Of a DNA stretch of 64,000 nucleotides, positions 60,132-64,000 are shown in pieces. The stretch's first letter is position 1, and the number at the start of each line of letters is the position of its first letter. Below the pieces are notes generated by a model. That model was not told the DNA's origin. It made no database searches and saw only the letters and a list, made by a program, of their open reading frames with translations. Source of the stretch: Gammaproteobacteria bacterium (GTDB lineage Bacteria; Pseudomonadota; Gammaproteobacteria; GCA-001735895). The stretch covers positions 52,902-116,901 of the forward strand of contig JAOTYD010000009.1 in assembly GCA_029862005.1 (NCBI GenBank), given 5' to 3'. Position numbers and translations under genes: made by a program.

Positions 60132-61730
60132 GTGGATTCAATATTACTTTCCATTCATCCTAGCGATCCACTTTGGATCGCTATAGCATTTTTCTTTGGT
60201 CTTCTGATGAGGATGGTGGGTCTGCCGCCGCTGATAGGATTTCTGCTGGCAGGCTTCCTGTTGAATGCCCTTGGCGCTGAAGCTGACAAGTTTTTAAACA
60301 CGATAGCAGACATGGGTATTACCATATTGTTGTTTTCTATCGGTTTGAAACTAAGGCCCCAGGCATTGGCCCGGGCGGAAGTCTGGGGTGTCGCCAGTAT
60401 TCATATGGGGCTAGTTACTCTAATGTTTGCGGCCCTGGTGATGTTGTTCACTCAACTTGGATTGCCACTGTTCGTTCACCTCGACCTGAAAACATCCCTG
60501 TTGATCGGTTTTGTGTTGTCTTTTTCCAGTACCGTATTCGCAATTAAGATACTGGAGGAACTAGGCGCCATGAGTTCCAAGCATGGACAGGTAGCAATTG
60601 GCGTGCTGGTCATTCAGGATATTGTCGCTGTTTTATTTCTAGCGGTTTCGATCGGTAAGGTTCCCTCTTTATGGGCCATTTCGCTATTGTTGTTGTTCCC
60701 GCTACGGGCATTATTTTATAAGGTTCTGGATAAGACCGGGCACGGTGAGCTACTTGTGCTTTTTGGAATTGTACTGGCCCTGGGTGGCGCAGACGTCTTT
60801 GAACTGGTAGGCATGAAGGGTGATGTTGGTGCTTTGGTCCTTGGAATGTTATTGGCCAGTCACAATAAGTCTGGCGAACTGGCCGAGGCTCTGCTGAGCC
60901 TCAAGGATTTGTTCCTGGTTGGTTTTTTCCTGAGTATCGGTATGACGGCGCTGCCGGGTTGGGAAGAACTTCTGGTCGCATTGATATTCATCGTTTTCCT
61001 GCCGCTTAAAGTAGCATTATATTATGGCCTGTTTAGCACCTTTTACCTGCGAGCCAGTACGTCCTGGCGTACCTCGCTGAATCTGGCCAATTATAGTGAG
61101 TTTGGCCTTATTGTTGGTGCGCTGGCGGCATCGTCAGGTTGGCTGCCAAAAGAATGGCTTGCGGTTTTTGCTATTGCCCTGTCGGTCTCCTTCCTTCTAT
61201 CTGCACCGTTGGTTAATGCGCGCGATGATCTATATCAGAACTGGCGTGACTGGTTGAGGATTTTTGAACGTGAAAAACGCTTGTCAGATGAGCAGGACCT
61301 GGATCTTTCTCATGTCAAAATTGTGATTTTCGGTATGGGACGTATGGGAACTGCCGCTTACACGGTGATGGAAAATGATTTTCCCGATCAAATAGCCGGT
61401 GTTGAAGTCAACCGGGAAAAAACAAAAAATCACCAGAATCTCGGCCGTCGTGTGGTTAGCGGTGATGCGACCAATCCGGACTTTTGGACCCGCGCTAAAG
61501 GTTTAATGGATAATCTCGAATGGGTGATGCTTACCCTGCCTTCACACGCCGCTAACATGGCAGCGGCTGAACGCCTGCAGCAAATGGGCTATAACGGCAG
61601 AATTGCCGCTACTTCGAAATTTCCAGATGAGGAACAGGCACTGAAAGACATCGGAGTTGATCTAGCCTTCAATATTTATTCTGAAGCAGGGCTTGGATTT
61701 GCCAGTGATTTGAACCAAATGGTCGATTAA
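60132..61730 (+). CDS. KefB-type cation:proton antiporter with TrkA-N domain
   Basis: CPA2-family transporter, 532 residues. About twelve membrane helices (1-395), including LPPLIGFLLAGFLLN and FVLSFSSTVFAIKILEE, then a cytosolic TrkA-N/KTN nucleotide-binding domain (about 395-530) with FGMGRMGTAAY and SGDATNPDFW. Probably potassium or sodium efflux, regulated by nucleotide. GTG start. No glutathione-system KefF/KefG partner is seen. Confidence 0.87.
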   Translation: MDSILLSIHPSDPLWIAIAFFFGLLMRMVGLPPLIGFLLAGFLLNALGAEADKFLNTIADMGITILLFSIGLKLRPQALARAEVWGVASIHMGLVTLMFAALVMLFTQLGLPLFVHLDLKTSLLIGFVLSFSSTVFAIKILEELGAMSSKHGQVAIGVLVIQDIVAVLFLAVSIGKVPSLWAISLLLLFPLRALFYKVLDKTGHGELLVLFGIVLALGGADVFELVGMKGDVGALVLGMLLASHNKSGELAEALLSLKDLFLVGFFLSIGMTALPGWEELLVALIFIVFLPLKVALYYGLFSTFYLRASTSWRTSLNLANYSEFGLIVGALAASSGWLPKEWLAVFAIALSVSFLLSAPLVNARDDLYQNWRDWLRIFEREKRLSDEQDLDLSHVKIVIFGMGRMGTAAYTVMENDFPDQIAGVEVNREKTKNHQNLGRRVVSGDATNPDFWTRAKGLMDNLEWVMLTLPSHAANMAAAERLQQMGYNGRIAATSKFPDEEQALKDIGVDLAFNIYSEAGLGFASDLNQMVD

Positions 61731-61748
61731 AGTCAAATAACTTTAAGG

Positions 61749-61800
61749 GTCCACTTTGGGTCGGTTATTGCCGCTGATGCATTGAGTTTGAGCGTCTGTT
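61749..61800 (+). repeat. Dispersed ~53-nt repeat, copy 2
   Basis: GTCCACTTTGGGTCGG, TGCCGCTGATGC, then TGAGCGTCTGTT. Same three blocks as the other copies. Further degenerate pieces (ACCGGTCATT twice) lie up to about 61910. Confidence 0.6.
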
Positions 61801-61986
61801 TTCTCCAAAGGAGACACTGAAAATCCATTCCCGAGATTCCGAGAACGGCCAACACCGGTCATTCGCGGGGTGGTGCATGAACGACTCTGAAGTGCCCTTA
61901 CCGGTCATTAACGTTTAAACTCAGCCGCGCCGCTTTTTAGCGCCGGCTGGAGTGCCTGGTTCGGTAGTCCTTTTGTCAGTTTATAA

Positions 61987-62406
61987 TTAACTATACTTAA
62001 GAAGGTCATTTGCGGTAATGTCAGCCAAAATTCGACCTCCACTGTCTACCACCGCTATTTCTTTTGCGCCGGTGCTGGCCATACGTCTGAGAACGATATC
62101 AACTGTTTCTTCTGGCAAAGCGTTTACATTTCCGCGGCTCATGAGATGTGAGGCTTTGTCTACGGCAACGTTACGCAATATATCTCGGGGATGTATCTTT
62201 TCTTTATAATGATAAGGATATAGATGCCGCATTAGTGACCCGATCGTAATTACACCAAGCAACAATTTTTGATCGTCTATAACATAGACAAGTCGTGTAT
62301 GCGGGAAACGGACAGCTACCCTGATAACTTCGCTGATGTCGCTGTTCTCCAAGACATAAGGAAAATCCCGGTGCCCGATGTATTGCATTACTTCCTTTAT
62401 TTTCAT
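61987..62406 (-). CDS. CBS-domain pair protein
   Basis: Stand-alone protein with two CBS motifs (about 8-62 and 72-138), 139 residues: VYVIDDQKLLLGVITIGSL in the first and AVVDSGGRILADITANDLL in the second. CBS pairs bind adenine nucleotides. It starts 4 nt after the antiporter stop, so it is most likely its regulatory subunit. Confidence 0.85.
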   Translation of the reverse strand: MKIKEVMQYIGHRDFPYVLENSDISEVIRVAVRFPHTRLVYVIDDQKLLLGVITIGSLMRHLYPYHYKEKIHPRDILRNVAVDKASHLMSRGNVNALPEETVDIVLRRMASTGAKEIAVVDSGGRILADITANDLLKYS

Positions 62407-62410
62407 CAGC

Positions 62411-63634
62411 TCACCTATCAGGATTGTTCTCGCCTACCCTCGTAATTGCCCATTTTACTAGAGGTGGCGAAATAATTTCATTCAGGATAATCGACAGCAG
62501 CATTGCACTGAGTAATACATCGAAAATTTCTGCAGGCAATATCGGTTTGGCGAGAAATATGAGCCCCAGAGAAAGGCCAGCTTGAGGTAAAAGTGTTAAG
62601 CCCAGGTATCTATATATCTGTGGAGAAGCTTTAGAAATTTTGCCGCCAAGAAAAGTGCCGCCAAGTTTGCCGATAAATCGTCCGATCAGAAGGACGATGC
62701 CGAGTAAGAAAGATGTGGCGAGCACGTTGGTATCAAAATGAGTCGCAGCAAGGGTAAAGAACAGACAGTAAATAACCTCTTCAATAATATCCAGTTGATG
62801 AAATAAATCATCAGCCTGTTTTATCCTGTTAATAATGACAAACCCCATGGTCATATTGGCAAGGATTGGTGAAAAACCAAAATGGCTTGATAAACCGCTG
62901 ACCAGGAAGATTGCCCCAAGGGTGAGCATGAGGTTTGTCTCGGGACGCGTTGATGGGTTAAGAAAATAGCTAAAAATGAGCCCCCCAACAAGACCAACCG
63001 AAATGGCTCCAACAATGGTGTTAACGCCATGCAAAATAATAGCGTTATCTATGTTGCCTGATAGCAATAGGCTGGCAATAGTAATAGCAGCAGAAAATAT
63101 TATGATACTCAAGGCATCATCTAACGCGACGACACCCAGTAAGGTTGTGGTAAGGGGACCTTTGGCCCGAAGTTCATGGATGACTGCCATTGTTGCAGCT
63201 GGGGCTGTTGCAACTGAAATACCTCCCAGAATAAGGATGACAGAGATGAATGTGTTCTTGTTTTCATTTATGAAAGGTGGCAGGAAATCTCCCGCGATAT
63301 AAACGGCAATACAGGTGCAGGCAAGGGCGCCAAATCCTTGCGTCAGATTTATCCACAAAATTTCTTTTTTAAGTACCTTTATCCGAGAAATCAGCAGGCT
63401 TCCGCCTATGGAATAGGCGATGAAAGCAAGCGCAATTTCGGATGTGAAGCTAAAAAGAATATCAATTTGTTGAGGAACAATGATACCGCTGATTGAGGGA
63501 GAAAAGCACAGCCCGGAAAAAATATATCCGCTTATACGTGGTAAACCGAAATAATTTGCGGCTCTACCAGCGAAATATCCTGTAAATAGAATGAGGCCAA
63601 GAATGAAGAGAGGCTGAAAGATGGAAAGTGCCAT
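62411..63634 (-). CDS. CPA2-type cation:proton antiporter
   Basis: Membrane antiporter, 407 residues, about 12 helices, without a cytosolic regulatory domain. Landmarks: GLPRISGYIFSGLCFSP, GGISVATAPAATMAVIHELR, VVALDDALSIIIFSA (with the ion-binding aspartates) and LGLTLLPQAGLSLGL. The AxxDD motif suggests Na+/H+ or K+/H+ exchange. Forms an operon with the CBS protein just downstream. Confidence 0.87.
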   Translation of the reverse strand: MALSIFQPLFILGLILFTGYFAGRAANYFGLPRISGYIFSGLCFSPSISGIIVPQQIDILFSFTSEIALAFIAYSIGGSLLISRIKVLKKEILWINLTQGFGALACTCIAVYIAGDFLPPFINENKNTFISVILILGGISVATAPAATMAVIHELRAKGPLTTTLLGVVALDDALSIIIFSAAITIASLLLSGNIDNAIILHGVNTIVGAISVGLVGGLIFSYFLNPSTRPETNLMLTLGAIFLVSGLSSHFGFSPILANMTMGFVIINRIKQADDLFHQLDIIEEVIYCLFFTLAATHFDTNVLATSFLLGIVLLIGRFIGKLGGTFLGGKISKASPQIYRYLGLTLLPQAGLSLGLIFLAKPILPAEIFDVLLSAMLLSIILNEIISPPLVKWAITRVGENNPDR

Positions 63635-64000
63635 TGAGAGGTCTCGTTAATTTCAGACTCTACTGTTTACAGGAGTCAGCTATTGATGGAGCCAAACAAA
63701 ATTTGCGGCAATTTATTCCACATTTTCCTACCGAACAGGTGATTATGTGACACGCACGAATATTGTGATATGCGCCGCTTTTTTCTCAGTATATTCTCAC
63801 GCATACATTTTTATATCAATGGCTGCTATGTGCAGTTCTCTGCCGTTAGAACTATTTCATCCAGAGTCCGCTGTGGGTCGTTAACTGCCGCTGATGGCAT
63901 AAAAATGAGGGTCCGCTTCTGGGTTGGATTGACTCCAATTGGCCGATCTGGGTGTGGTGCCGATAACTACCGTTGATCCAGATATTATATGGCCTTTTCT
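63635..64000. other. 366-nt non-coding end of window
   Basis: Contains repeat copy 3 (63866-63918) and a weaker tandem partial copy after it (about 63930-63978, TAACTACCGTTGATCC). A short open frame at 63770-63976 runs through the repeat and is not credible. Nothing else is recognised. Confidence 0.5.
63866..63918 (+). repeat. Dispersed ~53-nt repeat, copy 3
   Basis: GTCCGCTGTGGGTCG, CTGCCGCTGATGG, then TGAGGGTCCGCTT. Best preserved of the three copies. Confidence 0.6.

Noticed and set aside
63770..63976. Short plus-strand frame near the window end
   Set aside because: Runs through a dispersed repeat copy and has no protein-like features.

Overview
The window reads as chromosomal DNA of a free-living, probably marine gammaproteobacterium. 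Evidence: an Isc operon with hscBA-fdx-iscX; a gyrA-pheA-hisC-tyrA-aroA-cmk-rpsA-ihfB-lapB-pyrF run and an mtaD-ubiG-mupP-yciK run in the order known from Pseudomonas; accA-tilS, cmoAB and pyrG-kdsA-eno-ftsB-ispD blocks; a Thr at GyrA position 83; and two TRAP transporters plus NnrS, KefB-type and PEP-CTERM genes. It is not Pseudomonas itself: serC and lapA are missing from their usual places, tyrA and aroA are separate, and lpxB lies next to gnnA/gnnB-like genes. Genus and species cannot be named from this sequence.

Layout. 1-3801: the 3' part of an iron-sulfur cluster operon (NifS-type cysteine desulfurase, iscA, hscB, hscA, fdx, iscX). 3802-8807: a complete DSF quorum-sensing module, rpfF convergent to an rpfG-rpfC operon, with a perfect TGTGA-N6-TCACA box upstream of rpfF. 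8995-16391: a DUF192 protein, then a five-gene leftward operon dctP-dctQ-dctM-AEC-MFS whose DctM carries a ~300-residue coiled-coil tail. 16510-19618: a NERD-like membrane protein, a persulfide dioxygenase-rhodanese fusion, a bipartite palindromic repeat and a SABATH-type methyltransferase. 19646-22814: gnnA-gnnB-lpxB (lipid A), divergent from rnhB-dnaE (22850-26911).

27177-29980: a TAXI-type TRAP transporter behind an FNR-like box. 29993-33417: mtaD-ubiG-mupP-yciK. 33701-45341: gyrA through pyrF, combining topology, aromatic/histidine biosynthesis, nucleotide synthesis, translation, LPS control and pyrimidine synthesis. 45412-49303: accA, tilS, cmoA, cmoB (fatty acids and tRNA modification). 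49300-50604: a diguanylate cyclase with two degenerate receiver domains. 50790-55592: pyrG-kdsA-eno-ftsB-ispD, followed by a previously easy-to-miss 59-residue membrane protein and a Bax-inhibitor-1 family protein.

56745-64000 is the accessory-looking end: tRNA-Ser(UGA), a lone PEP-CTERM protein driven by a clear sigma-54 promoter with two identical-architecture upstream palindromes, NnrS, a DsrC/TusE-like protein without its usual catalytic cysteine, two CPA2-type antiporters (one with a fused TrkA-N domain, one with a separate CBS protein) and at least three copies of a ~53-nt dispersed repeat. The most attractive leads are the rpf module with its Crp/Clp box, the sigma-54/PEP-CTERM promoter, the DctM fusion and the bacterial SABATH methyltransferase.
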